From Archangium violaceum (lineage in GTDB: Bacteria > Myxococcota > Myxococcia > Myxococcales > Myxococcaceae): DNA of 64,000 nt. The notes beneath the pieces are model-generated. The model saw only the letters and a list, made by a program, of their open reading frames with translations. It was not told the origin of the DNA and searched no databases. Every line of letters begins with the position of its first letter. The first letter of the stretch is position 1. Positions 45,153-54,360 of this stretch are shown piece after piece. Where the stretch lies: positions 2,941,001 to 3,005,000 of the forward strand of contig NZ_CP069396.1 in the NCBI RefSeq assembly GCF_016887565.1, written 5' to 3'. A program made the translations under genes and the position numbers.

Positions 45153-46118
45153 ATGGTCCTGCGTCGCGCCTTCCTGATCGCGTTGGTCCTCAGCTTCGCC
45201 GCCCCTCCTGCCTTCGCGCAGGACTTGAGCGATGATCTCGCTCCATTGGCGCCCCTCCAGCCCTCGAAGGGCAAGGGCAAGGCCAAGAAGACCCGGCCGC
45301 CCAAGGCCACGAAGGCCCCGAAGAAGGGCGCGAAGTCGCAGCCGGTCGCGGAACCGGCGCCGGCTCCCGTCCAGGACTCGGAGATCCTCGCGCCCCTCAT
45401 CCGCAAGACCGAGCTGGCCGTGAAGATGACCGGCGTCGTCCGGGGCGCGCGCCTGTTCATCGACGACAAGGAGATTGGCTCCATTCCCAAGGGTCCCATC
45501 GAGGTGACCCCCGGCGAGCACACCGTCGCCGTGCGCCGCGGCGGCTACCGCGACTTCTCCCGCCGTGTCACCGCCAAGGAGGGCGAGCTCACCGAGGTGA
45601 GCGTGATGCTCGAGGCCGTGACGGGCTTCGTCTCCGTGAAGGCGGACGTCGAGGGCGCCCGCGTCCTCATCGACGGCGAGGACAAGGGCGCGGCGCCGCT
45701 CGAGGGCGTCATGCTCTCGGCGGGCTCGCATGAGATCGTCGTCCAGCGCGACGGCTACCGCCCCGAGACGCAGCGCATCGCCGTGCGCGCCGGCAAGGAG
45801 TACAACGTCGACGTCAACCTGCGTCCGCTCGTCGCCGCCGACGAGCCGCGCAACCCGGTCCTCACGCCGGGCCCCACCGAGACCTCGCCGCTCACCCAGG
45901 AGGTGCCGGAGGTCTCCACCGACACGCCGCTCACCAAGCGCTGGTACTTCTGGGCCGGCGTGGGCGCCGTGGTCATCGGCGCCACCGTGGGCACCCTGGT
46001 CGCCACTCAGCCCAAGCCGCTGGATCCGAACACGGTCTGCCTCCCCGCGGCCTCTTGCGACGCCGTCATCAACGGTCCCTCCGGTGCCAGTGCCGGCGGA
46101 GGCCTGGTGCGGTTCTGA
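45153..46118 (+). CDS. PEGA-domain envelope protein
   Basis: A 321-residue protein. The signal peptide ends at AFAQD. A Lys/Pro-rich spacer (about 40-80) leads to two PEGA domains in tandem (GVVRGARLFIDDKEIGSIPKGPIEVTPGEH and ADVEGARVLIDGEDKGAAPLEGVMLSAGSH). A hydrophobic helix (WYFWAGVGAVVIGATVGTLVA) near residue 275-295 is followed by a short Cys-containing tail. PEGA proteins of this layout are common in myxobacteria and usually bind cell-envelope partners. Start 45153 is fixed by the signal peptide. Confidence 0.85.
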   Translation: MVLRRAFLIALVLSFAAPPAFAQDLSDDLAPLAPLQPSKGKGKAKKTRPPKATKAPKKGAKSQPVAEPAPAPVQDSEILAPLIRKTELAVKMTGVVRGARLFIDDKEIGSIPKGPIEVTPGEHTVAVRRGGYRDFSRRVTAKEGELTEVSVMLEAVTGFVSVKADVEGARVLIDGEDKGAAPLEGVMLSAGSHEIVVQRDGYRPETQRIAVRAGKEYNVDVNLRPLVAADEPRNPVLTPGPTETSPLTQEVPEVSTDTPLTKRWYFWAGVGAVVIGATVGTLVATQPKPLDPNTVCLPAASCDAVINGPSGASAGGGLVRF

Positions 46119-46128
46119 GCCGCCGGGG

Positions 46129-46713
46129 TCACTGGCCCCGCAGGTCGTCTTCCTGGCGCGCGCCTCCGGGTTCGAGCACCAGGAAGACATCCGTCACCCG
46201 GCCCACGCCCGAGTAGTCCAGCACCGTCGCGCGCACCTGGAAGGGCCCGCTCTCCGGCAGCTGGGTGGTGAGGTCCACCTGGCCCGGCTCGAAGTGGAAG
46301 GAGCGGGGGCCCACGCTGTCCACCACCTCGCGGCCCATGTGCACGTTCTCGGTGAAGCCCACCGCGCTCCGGTTGAGCACCTTGCCCGAGGCATCCACCA
46401 CCTCGAGGAGGATGAAGTTGTCCACCTCGAAGCCCTTGGTGCCCTCCGCGTCGCCGTAGAGCCGGGCCCGCGCCCCGGACAGTTGCAGCACGGGGGTCTC
46501 CCCGGTGGCCACGACCCGAGGCGTCCGCTCGAAGTCGCGCGTGTCGATCTCCACGTCCTCGCGCTTCACAGTGAGCGCGGAAGTTTCCCGCTCCTCCGTC
46601 TCCTTCAGCAGCGGGTAGGGCCGGGACGGCCCCGAGGGTGGGGGCGCGAGCTGCTTCACGCAGGACAGCGAGGCGGCGGCCACGGTGGCAAGGGCGAGCG
46701 TTCGAAGGGTCAT
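46129..46713 (-). CDS. Hypothetical lipoprotein
   Basis: A 194-residue lipoprotein; the signal ends in lipobox SLSC. The mature region is beta-rich, with EVDNFILLEVVDASGKVLN and PFQVRATVLDYSGVGRVTDVFLVLE suggesting an Ig-like fold. No enzyme motifs. The start at 46713 (MTLRTLA) lies only 18 bases from the start of the divergent M1 peptidase gene; ATG 46725 is an alternative. The reading frame stays open far upstream only as a shadow of the M1 gene. Confidence 0.78.
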   Translation of the reverse strand: MTLRTLALATVAAASLSCVKQLAPPPSGPSRPYPLLKETEERETSALTVKREDVEIDTRDFERTPRVVATGETPVLQLSGARARLYGDAEGTKGFEVDNFILLEVVDASGKVLNRSAVGFTENVHMGREVVDSVGPRSFHFEPGQVDLTTQLPESGPFQVRATVLDYSGVGRVTDVFLVLEPGGARQEDDLRGQ

Positions 46714-46731
46714 CGCCAGTAACATACCCCC

Positions 46732-48498
46732 ATGCTCGCTTCCCTGCGCCGCTGGCCGCTGCTCGCCCTGCTGCTCGTTCCCGGGGTCGCTCCCGCCGGA
46801 GACTTCGTCCCCCCCGAGGTGCAGTTCTCCCTGCAGCACCTCCGGTCCGAGGAGAAGGCCCGCGCCGCGCAGGCGCTCGGGCCCCTGGAGGAGTTGCCGC
46901 GCTACCAGGTGCAGCTGGAGTTGGATCCGCTGAAGCGGCGGGTGACGGGCCACCTGCGGGTGGAGCTGCGCGTGCGCAACCGCCCCATGGAGGGCGTCTA
47001 CCTGCGCGTCACGCCCAACGCCTTCGACCCCCGGGTGACGCTCTCGGAGGTGAAGGCGAACGGGCAGCCCGCGAAGCCCCGGCACCTCGAGGACAACAGC
47101 CTCTACCACGTGCCGCTGGCCACTCCCGTCGCCCCGGGCGGCTCGGTGGTGGTGGAGCTCGACCTGGAGGCCCAGGTGCCTCGCGCGAGCCCCAGCGCCA
47201 ACTCGCTGCTGGGCGCGCTCGGCGCCTCGGGTGGGGAAGGGGACTATGGCGCCTTCTCCGCGGCGGATGACTTCATGAGCCTGGTGGGCGTGGTGCCGCT
47301 GGTGCCCCCCCAGGACGCGAGTGGTGAGCCCTGGACCGGGCCCTCGGGCGTCGGCGACCTGGCGCTGTACGACCCCTCGAACGTGCTCGCCAACGTCATC
47401 GTCCCGGCGGGCTGGAAGGTGCACGTCACGGGCGTCCCCATGGGCGAGGTGCCCCAGCGCGACGGCCGCGTGCGCTTCAGCTTCGCCGCGGGCGCGGTGC
47501 GCGACTTCCCCGTGTTCGCCTCGCGCGGCTACCAGAGCCTCACCACGACGGTGAAGGGCGTCACCGTGGAGAGCCACTTCGCCACCCGCGACGCCGCGGT
47601 GGGCAAGCGCGTGCTGCAGTACGCCACGGACTCCCTCACGGAGATGGAGCGGCGCCTGGGGCCCCTGCCGTTCAAGTACTTCCGCGTGGTGGAGGCCCCG
47701 CTGTCGGGCGGCGCCGGAGGCATGGAGTTCCCCGGCCTCGTCACCGTGGGCACGTCGCTCTACCGCGGCGTGGCGGATCCCAACAGCGCCCTCGAGGGCA
47801 TGCCGGGCATGGAGCAGATGCAGCAGCTCCTCCAGGCCATGGGCGGGGACACCGCGCCGCTCGCGCAGCTCGGCAAGACGCTGGAGCGCACGCTCGAGTT
47901 CACCGTGGCCCACGAGGTGGCGCACCAGTACTTCGCGGGGCTGGTGGGCTCGGACCCCATCCACTCGCCGGTGGTGGACGAGTCGCTCGCCCAGTACACG
48001 GCGCTGCTCTACATGGAGTGGAAGTACGGGCGCGAGCTGGCCGAGCAGATGCGGCAGGAGGCGCTCGTCTCGGCCTACCACATGCTCCGGCTCTCGGGCG
48101 GCAAGGACGCCCCGGCGGACCGGCCCACCTTCGACTTCCAGGACTCGCTGCAGTACGGAGCGATCGTGTACGGCAAGGCGCCACTGCTGCACCACGCCTC
48201 GCGCAAGCTCATCGGGGACGAGGCCTTCTTCAAGGGCCTGCGCTCCTACGTGGACACCTACCGCTTCAAGTGGACGTGCACCGACTGCCTCACCCGGGAG
48301 CTGGCCAAGGCGAGCCCTCCGCACGCCAAGGAGCTCGAGCGCCTGCGCGTGCGCTGGTGGAAGGAGACCCACGGCGACGAGGATCTCGGCAAGCCCAACA
48401 TGGGCGCCCTGCTGGGCGCCGGGGCGGATGGCAAGGCGTTGGATCCGGAGACGCAGAAGCTCATGGAGGAGCTGCTGCCGGGCCTGCTGGGCGAGTAG
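46732..48498 (+). CDS. M1-family aminopeptidase-like zinc protein, secreted
   Basis: A 588-residue exported metallopeptidase. Signal peptide ends at APAGD. An N-terminal beta domain (LPRYQVQLELDPLKRRVTGHLRVEL) precedes the gluzincin core: GGMEFPG (GAMEN-like), TVAHEVAHQYF (HEXXH) and the third ligand Glu in VVDESLAQYTALLY, followed by a helical C-terminal domain. This is the M1 arrangement, although short and without the large C-terminal domain of PepN. It probably digests peptides in the periplasm or outside. The start is 18 bases from the divergent lipoprotein. Confidence 0.87.
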   Translation: MLASLRRWPLLALLLVPGVAPAGDFVPPEVQFSLQHLRSEEKARAAQALGPLEELPRYQVQLELDPLKRRVTGHLRVELRVRNRPMEGVYLRVTPNAFDPRVTLSEVKANGQPAKPRHLEDNSLYHVPLATPVAPGGSVVVELDLEAQVPRASPSANSLLGALGASGGEGDYGAFSAADDFMSLVGVVPLVPPQDASGEPWTGPSGVGDLALYDPSNVLANVIVPAGWKVHVTGVPMGEVPQRDGRVRFSFAAGAVRDFPVFASRGYQSLTTTVKGVTVESHFATRDAAVGKRVLQYATDSLTEMERRLGPLPFKYFRVVEAPLSGGAGGMEFPGLVTVGTSLYRGVADPNSALEGMPGMEQMQQLLQAMGGDTAPLAQLGKTLERTLEFTVAHEVAHQYFAGLVGSDPIHSPVVDESLAQYTALLYMEWKYGRELAEQMRQEALVSAYHMLRLSGGKDAPADRPTFDFQDSLQYGAIVYGKAPLLHHASRKLIGDEAFFKGLRSYVDTYRFKWTCTDCLTRELAKASPPHAKELERLRVRWWKETHGDEDLGKPNMGALLGAGADGKALDPETQKLMEELLPGLLGE

Positions 48499-48504
48499 GC
48501 CCGC

Positions 48505-50103
48505 CTAGTCGAACAGCGCCTGGACGAACTCGCGGGGCTCGAAGCGGCGCAGGTCGGCGACCTTCTCGCCGACGCCCACCCACACCACGGGGAGCTTCAG
48601 CTCGTCGCAGATGCCGATGATGACGCCGCCCTTGGCGGTGCCATCCAGCTTCGTGAGCGCGATGGCGGTGACGCCCACCGCCTCGTGGAACTGCTTGGCC
48701 TGCTGGATGGCGTTCTGCCCGTTGGTGGAGTCCAGCACCAGCAGCACCTCGTGGGGAGCCCCGGGAAGCGCTTTGTCGATGACGCGCTTCACCTTCTTGA
48801 GCTCGTCCATCAGGTTCACCTTGGTGTGGAGCCGGCCCGCCGTGTCCGCGATGACCACGTCGGCGCCCGAGTCCTTCGCCTTCTTGATGGCCTCGAAGAT
48901 GACCGAGCTGGGGTCGGCGCCCTCGGCGCCCTTCACCAGCTCCGCCTTGGCGCGGTCCGCCCAGACGTCGAGCTGCTCGGTGGCGGCGGCGCGGAAGGTG
49001 TCGCCCGCGGCCAGCACCACCTTCTTGCCCTGGCTGGTGAGTTTCGCCGCCAGCTTGCCGATGGTGGTCGTCTTGCCCGCGCCGTTGACGCCCACCACCA
49101 TCACCACGTGCGGCGGGCCTCCGCCCTCCAGCGTGCGCGGCACCGGCAGGTCCACGATGCGCGTCACCTCCTCGCGGATGAGTCCCTTGATGCGGTCGGC
49201 GTCGCTCAGCTCGTTGCGCTTGAGCTTGTCGCGCGCCACCTCCACCAGGCTGGACGCGGTGCGCACGCCGATGTCCGCGGTGAAGAGGATCTCCTCCATC
49301 TCCGCCAGGATGGACTCGTCCACCTTGCGGTTCGAGCCGAAGAGGCCGTTGAGCCGCGCCATGAAGCCCTGGCTGCGCGTCTTGTCCAGGCCCTGCGCCA
49401 GCGTCCGGCCGGCCTCGGCTTCGACCTTGGCGCGCGCCGCCGCCTCCTCGGCGCGACGGGCCTCCTCGGCGGCCGCCGCCTCGCGGGCTTTCTGCTCGGC
49501 CACGAGGCGCTCGGCCTCCTCGCGCTCGCGCTTGCGCCGCTCCCTCGCCTCGTCCTCGGCGGCCTTCTTCGCGCGGTACTCGGCGCGCTTCTCCTCCTCC
49601 TCGCGCTCCTTGAGGGCTCGGGCCTCGGCCTCCAGCCGGGCGCGCTCGGTGGCGTCCGTGGCCGTCTTCGCGGCGCGGGTGGCCTCCTCGCGCTGGCGGG
49701 CGAGCGACTCGGCGCGGGCGTGGATCTCCTCCGCCTCACGGCGCCTGGCGAGCTCCGCCTCGGTGGGCGGCAGCTCCACGCGCAGCTCGGGCCGTTCCTC
49801 GGGGAGGGCGGGCTTCTCCTTCGTGGGAGGGACGGCCGGCGGCTTGCCGGGCAGCTCGGGGCGGCGCTTGAAGAAGAGCTTGCGCGCCGCGGCCACCATC
49901 AACGCCGCGAGCAGCACCAGCGCGGTGACGCCGATGATCTGCCCATAGGGGCCACCGGCCTCGGGGGCCGACGGAGGCGTGCCCGTCTCCGGTACCCCGG
50001 GCTGCGTCGGCTGCTGGGGCGGAGGCGTGGGCTGCGGCGAGGGCGCCTGCGCGAGGACGAAGGGGAGGGCGGTGGGCGTCTTCATGGCGCGCACCGCATA
50101 CAT
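48505..50103 (-). CDS. ftsY: Signal recognition particle receptor FtsY with N-terminal membrane helix
   Basis: A 532-residue SRP receptor. A Pro/Gln-rich N-terminus is followed by a membrane helix (about 54-74) and a long charged Glu/Arg/Ala coiled coil (about 100-235), then the NG GTPase domain with GVNGAGKTTT, DTFRAAATEQL, DTAGRLHTK and TKLDGTAKGG. It docks ribosome-SRP complexes at the membrane. ATG 50103 has GGAGG 7 bases upstream and is preferred over 50085. Classical FtsY has no true membrane helix, so anchoring by a helix is a notable variant. Confidence 0.93.
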   Translation of the reverse strand: MYAVRAMKTPTALPFVLAQAPSPQPTPPPQQPTQPGVPETGTPPSAPEAGGPYGQIIGVTALVLLAALMVAAARKLFFKRRPELPGKPPAVPPTKEKPALPEERPELRVELPPTEAELARRREAEEIHARAESLARQREEATRAAKTATDATERARLEAEARALKEREEEEKRAEYRAKKAAEDEARERRKREREEAERLVAEQKAREAAAAEEARRAEEAAARAKVEAEAGRTLAQGLDKTRSQGFMARLNGLFGSNRKVDESILAEMEEILFTADIGVRTASSLVEVARDKLKRNELSDADRIKGLIREEVTRIVDLPVPRTLEGGGPPHVVMVVGVNGAGKTTTIGKLAAKLTSQGKKVVLAAGDTFRAAATEQLDVWADRAKAELVKGAEGADPSSVIFEAIKKAKDSGADVVIADTAGRLHTKVNLMDELKKVKRVIDKALPGAPHEVLLVLDSTNGQNAIQQAKQFHEAVGVTAIALTKLDGTAKGGVIIGICDELKLPVVWVGVGEKVADLRRFEPREFVQALFD

Positions 50104-50250
50104 CAAGATGCCTCCGGGCGTCCCACCCATCTTCAGAGCGACGCCACGCCGCGAACACGTCGCGGCGGGAGCAGGATGGCGGCCTGGCGTCCCCGAGGGG
50201 CCACGGGCCGGTGGATGCCGTGCCAGGAAGCCGGTAGAACCGGGGACGCC

Positions 50251-50808
50251 ATGCGCCGGTCCACGCTCCTCGCCCTCCTCGTCCCCGCGTCCCTCCTCAG
50301 CGCCTGCATCGTCGAGGCGCCCGGTGGTTCCAATCCCAATGAGCGGCGCCAGGCCGTCGTGACCCAGGTGCCTCCGCTCTCGGTCAAGAACGGCGCCAAC
50401 TTCGAGGACAAGGTGGAACTGGTGGGCGCCACCGTGCAGCCGGGCCGCATCGCTCCCGGCGATGCCGCCCGCGTCACCGTCTACTTCAAGGTGCTCAAGC
50501 CCCTGGAGGAGGACTACCTGATCTTCGTCCACGTCGAGGACGCCGAGGGCCGTATGGAGCGCCTCAACGCCGACCACAAGCCGGCCGGGGGTCTCTACCC
50601 CACCACGCAATGGAAGCCCGGCGAGACGGTGAAGGACGAGTTCAGCATCCTGCTCCCGTCCGGAGCCTCCTCCCGCGCCCTCAACCTGTGGATGGGCTTC
50701 TGGCACCCGGAGACGGACGCGCGCCTGCAGCTCAAGAACCCGGACGCGGTGCGCAATGACGGGCGCAGCCGCATCCTGCTCGTGCAGGTGCCCGTGGAGC
50801 AGCGGTAG
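50251..50808 (+). CDS. Hypothetical lipoprotein
   Basis: A 185-residue lipoprotein (lipobox LLSAC). The mature part is a single beta-sandwich-like domain with VTVYFKVLKPLEEDYLIFVHVEDAEGRME and LNLWMGFWHPETDARLQLKN, a pattern seen in many family-of-unknown-function domains with a PEGA or carbohydrate-binding look. No catalytic residues seen. It lies between divergent ftsY and the 3' end of the RNase P RNA. Confidence 0.75.
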   Translation: MRRSTLLALLVPASLLSACIVEAPGGSNPNERRQAVVTQVPPLSVKNGANFEDKVELVGATVQPGRIAPGDAARVTVYFKVLKPLEEDYLIFVHVEDAEGRMERLNADHKPAGGLYPTTQWKPGETVKDEFSILLPSGASSRALNLWMGFWHPETDARLQLKNPDAVRNDGRSRILLVQVPVEQR

Positions 50809-50816
50809 GCACAGGG

Positions 50817-51217
<401 letters not shown>

Positions 51218-51223
51218 CCATGC

Positions 51224-51253
51224 CTCATACAACGGACGGGGGGCCGAGGTCAC
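51224..51253 (-). promoter_or_regulatory. Promoter of RNase P RNA
   Basis: -10 TATGAG (51229-51224) with +1 about 51217, at the 5' P1 arm; a -35 of GTGACC (51253-51248) is 18 bases upstream. Confidence 0.5.
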
Positions 51254-51273
51254 TCCGGACGAAGCGCCGGGGT

Positions 51274-51882
51274 TCACATCCGCTCATCGATGGCCCGGTT
51301 GCTCATCTCGTCGGCCGCCTTGTTCTTCTCGCGCGGCACATGGACGAGCTTCACCCGGGGGAATTCCTTGAGCAGCCCGGCCGCTTCCTCGTAGAGCGGG
51401 CGGAGGGTGGGGCTCTTCACCTGGTAGCGCCCCTGGAGCTGGCGGATGAGCAGCTCGCTGTCGGCCAGGACCTCGAGCTCCTGCACGCCCAGGCTCCGGG
51501 CATGCTTCAGGCCCAGCAGCAGCCCCATGTACTCGGCGTAGTTGTTCGTCTGGATGCCGAGGAACTTGCCGAGCCGGGCCACCACCCGTCCCTCGGCGTC
51601 CATCAGCACCGCGCCGGCACCCGCGGGTCCAGGGTTGCCCCGAGCCGCCCCGTCCGAGAAGAGCCGCATGCGCGCGGGCGTCTCCGCGTGTCTCGCGGGT
51701 TCTTCGGCGGGAGGGGGCGCGGGGACCGGCTTGGGCGTGGCGGGGGCGAGCCGCTCGGCGGCGCTCTCCAGCAGACGCCCCACGTCCTCACGGGTGAGGC
51801 CCGGGAAGGCCCGCACCGTCCCCGTGAGCGGCTCCTCACGCGCGATGTGGCGGAGGATGTCGACGAGGTTCGGCGGGGCCAT
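51274..51882 (-). CDS. rnhA: Ribonuclease HI with N-terminal extension
   Basis: A 202-residue RNase HI. The first 70 residues are an extra region (VDILRHIAREEP...) ending in a Pro/Ala linker. The catalytic domain shows LFSDGAARGNPG (Asp), NNYAEYMGLLLGL (Glu), LADSELLIRQL (Asp) and KAADEMSN (Asp), all four acidic ligands. It removes RNA from RNA/DNA hybrids. It lies 11 bases downstream of the coiled-coil zinc-ribbon gene in the same direction. Confidence 0.92.
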   Translation of the reverse strand: MAPPNLVDILRHIAREEPLTGTVRAFPGLTREDVGRLLESAAERLAPATPKPVPAPPPAEEPARHAETPARMRLFSDGAARGNPGPAGAGAVLMDAEGRVVARLGKFLGIQTNNYAEYMGLLLGLKHARSLGVQELEVLADSELLIRQLQGRYQVKSPTLRPLYEEAAGLLKEFPRVKLVHVPREKNKAADEMSNRAIDERM

Positions 51883-51893
51883 GTCTCGCGGGA

Positions 51894-52634
51894 CTACTTC
51901 GCCGCCGGTGTTTCGAGCGCCTCGACGGCGTAGATGATGCGGTTGCAGGACGGGCACACGTCCGTCCCCAACGACACGCGCAGCTGGTTGTAGAGCTGCG
52001 GCGGCACGTTCATGTTGCAGCCCTGGCAGGTGCCGGCCACCACGCCCACCATCGCCGGCAGCTTCTTCTTGCGCACCGTCTCGTAGCGGCGCAGCAGGGT
52101 GGCGTCCACGGCGGCGGCCACCTGGGTGCGCTTGCCCTCCAGTGCCTTCACCTGGCCCTCGGCCTGGCTCTGCTTGCCCCTCAGCTCCGTCATCCGGCTG
52201 GTGAGCTGCTCCTGGCGCGTGGCGAACTCCGCCTCCTTCGCCTTCACCGCCTCGCGCGCCGCCGCGAGCGTCTTGGACATCTCCACCAGCTCGTCGGACA
52301 TCGTCTGGTTGGCCTTCTTGGCGATGTCGATCTCCCGGGCCAGGGCGGAGTACTCGCGGGTGGAGCGCTGCTCGGCCAGCCGCGCCTCCCACTTCTTCAC
52401 CTTGTCCTTCTCGTCCGCCATGTTCTGCTCGAGCGCCGTCTTCTGCCGCTCGATGTCGGCCACCCGGTTGCGTTCCGCCTCGATGGCGCTGCGCGCGGCA
52501 CCCAGGTCCCGCTCCAGTTCCGCCAACTGCCGGGGATGCACGTCCGCGGCCTTCCGGAGCGAGGCGACCTCGAGGTCCACCTTCTGCAGCTCCGCCAGCG
52601 CCTTCAGTTTCTCCCGCAAATTCGCTGCCTCCAA
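51894..52634 (-). CDS. Coiled-coil protein with C-terminal C4 zinc ribbon
   Basis: A 246-residue cytoplasmic protein of the C4-type zinc-ribbon family. A long coiled coil (about 5-180) is followed by a zinc ribbon with CQGCN and CPSCN. Related proteins in several bacteria are suspected to act in RNA or translation processes but the role is unclear. It precedes the RNase HI gene, probably one operon. The start is ATG 52634. Confidence 0.88.
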   Translation of the reverse strand: MEAANLREKLKALAELQKVDLEVASLRKAADVHPRQLAELERDLGAARSAIEAERNRVADIERQKTALEQNMADEKDKVKKWEARLAEQRSTREYSALAREIDIAKKANQTMSDELVEMSKTLAAAREAVKAKEAEFATRQEQLTSRMTELRGKQSQAEGQVKALEGKRTQVAAAVDATLLRRYETVRKKKLPAMVGVVAGTCQGCNMNVPPQLYNQLRVSLGTDVCPSCNRIIYAVEALETPAAK

Positions 52635-52779
52635 TGGGGGCCCTACCGCGGAGCCCGCGCCCTTCTACCAACAAGGATTTGCACGGTCCAACGTCCAAAT
52701 GGGCCCAGTGTCATCCCTCGCAATGCGGACGGGCAGGCGAAGTTTGAAATACCGCCACGGTCCAAGTTAGACGGGCACC

Positions 52780-53604
52780 GTGCGCCGTACCGTCCTCCTC
52801 CCGCTCGTCCTCTCGCTCCTCGCCCTGCCTCCGGGCTGCCAGCAGGTCGCCTGTACGCCCACCACCTCCCAGGTACCCAGCGGCGCCTCGAGCGCCCGCC
52901 CGTCCCCCGCTCCTCCTGGCATCATCGAGGGGCGCATCCTCCTGTCCGGCCCCCTGCCGGCACTCGCACCCCTGCCCACCAGCCCGTCCGTCGCCGCCCT
53001 CTGTGGGACGACGATGCCAGACCGATCCCTCGTCGTGGACCCGCACGGCGCCCTGTCCTACGTCGTGGTGGCGCTCGCCGATGGCACCGTGGGGCCGGAG
53101 CCGGACCCCGACGCCCCGCCAGCCCTCCTGGACCAGAGACGGTGCGCCTTCGAGCCGCCGGTGCTCGCCGCCCGCGCGGGCACCTCGCTGGAGGTGCGCA
53201 ACCGGGATGCCCTCCTGCACAACGTCAACGTCCTGGCCGGCTCGCAGCAGCCCATCCTCAACGTGGCCCTGCCCCTCGAGGGCTCCCGTGTGCGCCGGCC
53301 GTTGCCCACCGCGCCCGGCATCCTCCAGGTGCGGTGCGACCTCCACCCGTGGATGAGCGCCGCCGTGCGCACCTTCGAGCACCCCTGGTTCACCACCACC
53401 GACGCCTCCGGCCACTTCCGCCTGGAGGTGCCCGCGGGGACCCACTCCGTCATCCTCTGGCACCCCCGCCTGCCGGGGGTCTCCCGCACCGTGTCCGTGC
53501 GCGCCGGGCAGGCCGTCCGCCTGGATTACACCTGGGCCGTGGGGGAGGTGCGCGGCCTGTCCGCCCCAGACGCCTCTTCCCTCCTGGAGGCCCGTCAGCC
53601 CTGA
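52780..53604 (+). CDS. Plastocyanin-like lipoprotein with carboxypeptidase-type domain
   Basis: A 274-residue lipoprotein (lipobox LPPGC; a nearby second Cys at VAC). After an Ala/Pro linker, a cupredoxin-like region has VRNRDALLHNVNV and VRCDLHPWMSAAV. This gives His, then Cys-x2-His-x2-Met, the order of type I copper ligands. A carboxypeptidase-regulatory-like domain (about 200-260, GHFRLEVPAGTHSVILWHPRLPG) follows. It may bind copper and act in electron transfer, or be an envelope protein with a degenerate site. GTG 52780 starts it. Confidence 0.8.
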   Translation: MRRTVLLPLVLSLLALPPGCQQVACTPTTSQVPSGASSARPSPAPPGIIEGRILLSGPLPALAPLPTSPSVAALCGTTMPDRSLVVDPHGALSYVVVALADGTVGPEPDPDAPPALLDQRRCAFEPPVLAARAGTSLEVRNRDALLHNVNVLAGSQQPILNVALPLEGSRVRRPLPTAPGILQVRCDLHPWMSAAVRTFEHPWFTTTDASGHFRLEVPAGTHSVILWHPRLPGVSRTVSVRAGQAVRLDYTWAVGEVRGLSAPDASSLLEARQP

Positions 53605-53711
53605 GGCCGGGTCTCGTTCTCTCACCCCGAAAGTGGGAGCCTGGATGAAAAGTTGCGGTCTGGGTGGAAAATTTGCTACAGGTTGTGCCCATGGAAAGAG
53701 GGGGACGACCC

Positions 53712-53876
53712 ATGCAGCCGAAGAAGCGACCCAGCACGCGGGGAGGGATGAGCCCCCCGGCGTTGGACAAGGGCCAGGGCCCCCGGCGTCCGGTGGGCAT
53801 GCAGGCCATGGGCACGCTGGGCTACGAGCAACTGCGCCGCGCGCTCCTGCTGCTGGGCGGAGCGGCGGGTCGCTGA
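53712..53876 (+). CDS. Small hypothetical protein
   Basis: A 54-residue basic protein (MQPKKRPSTRGG) with a Gly/Pro/Arg-rich first half and a helical Leu-rich end (LGYEQLRRALLLLGGAAG). GGGGG precedes the ATG at 53712. In-frame starts at 53664 and 53691 would lengthen it. No family is seen; coding is likely but not certain. Confidence 0.5.
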   Translation: MQPKKRPSTRGGMSPPALDKGQGPRRPVGMQAMGTLGYEQLRRALLLLGGAAGR

Positions 53877-53884
53877 AAGCGCCG

Positions 53885-53914
53885 AGGGGGCGCCGCCGTC
53901 CGGCGGAGCCCCCT
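53885..53914. terminator. Hairpin between convergent small genes
   Basis: AGGGGGC and CCGCC pair with GGCGG and GCCCCCT around the loop GTCC (one-base bulges). It lies between the stops of the 54-residue protein and the FYDLN protein. Confidence 0.6.
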
Positions 53915-53925
53915 GGGTTCGGGGT

Positions 53926-54216
53926 TCAGATCTCCTCGTCCTCCTCGCCGGGGATCTCGGCCTCCTCCTCGCTGAACTCGCCCAGCTCCTCGTCGGCTTC
54001 CTCGGCCTCGGCCTCGGCTTCGGGCTCGATGGGCTCGATGACCTTGGGAATGGAGGACAGGCGGCTGCGCCGTCCCTCGGAGGGTGGCTTGAGCGCCGGG
54101 CTCTCCCGCTGATCCGCGCCGCACTTCGGGCACAGGGGGTCCGGCTTCTTCATATCGTAGAACTTCGTGGAGCACTTGAAGCAGACGTACTTTGTCCCGA
54201 GGTCCTTCGCGGGCAT
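53926..54216 (-). CDS. FYDLN-acid family zinc-ribbon protein
   Basis: A 96-residue protein. The N-terminal part has YVCFKCSTKFYDMKKPDPLCPKCGADQ, a zinc ribbon with the family motif FYDxxK, and the last 35 residues are almost all Glu/Asp/Ala. This is the pattern of the FYDLN-acid family, found in proteobacteria, whose role is unknown. It diverges from the AgmX-like gene. Confidence 0.88.
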   Translation of the reverse strand: MPAKDLGTKYVCFKCSTKFYDMKKPDPLCPKCGADQRESPALKPPSEGRRSRLSSIPKVIEPIEPEAEAEAEEADEELGEFSEEEAEIPGEEDEEI

Positions 54217-54360
54217 GCGCCACCTTCTGTGTCAAGAGGGTAGGGGGAGGCGGCTCTTAGTTGGGCCGGCAGGCGGAGTCAACCCGATGGTTTGCACTCC
54301 ATCGCCAGGGCGCTAGCATTCCGGCCGCTCGCCTTGTGTGCGCGCGCGGGAACAGCCCCC

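Noticed and set aside
46129-48372. A 747-residue minus-strand frame
   Set aside because: The first 550 residues are the antisense shadow of the M1 peptidase gene; only the last 194 form a lipoprotein.
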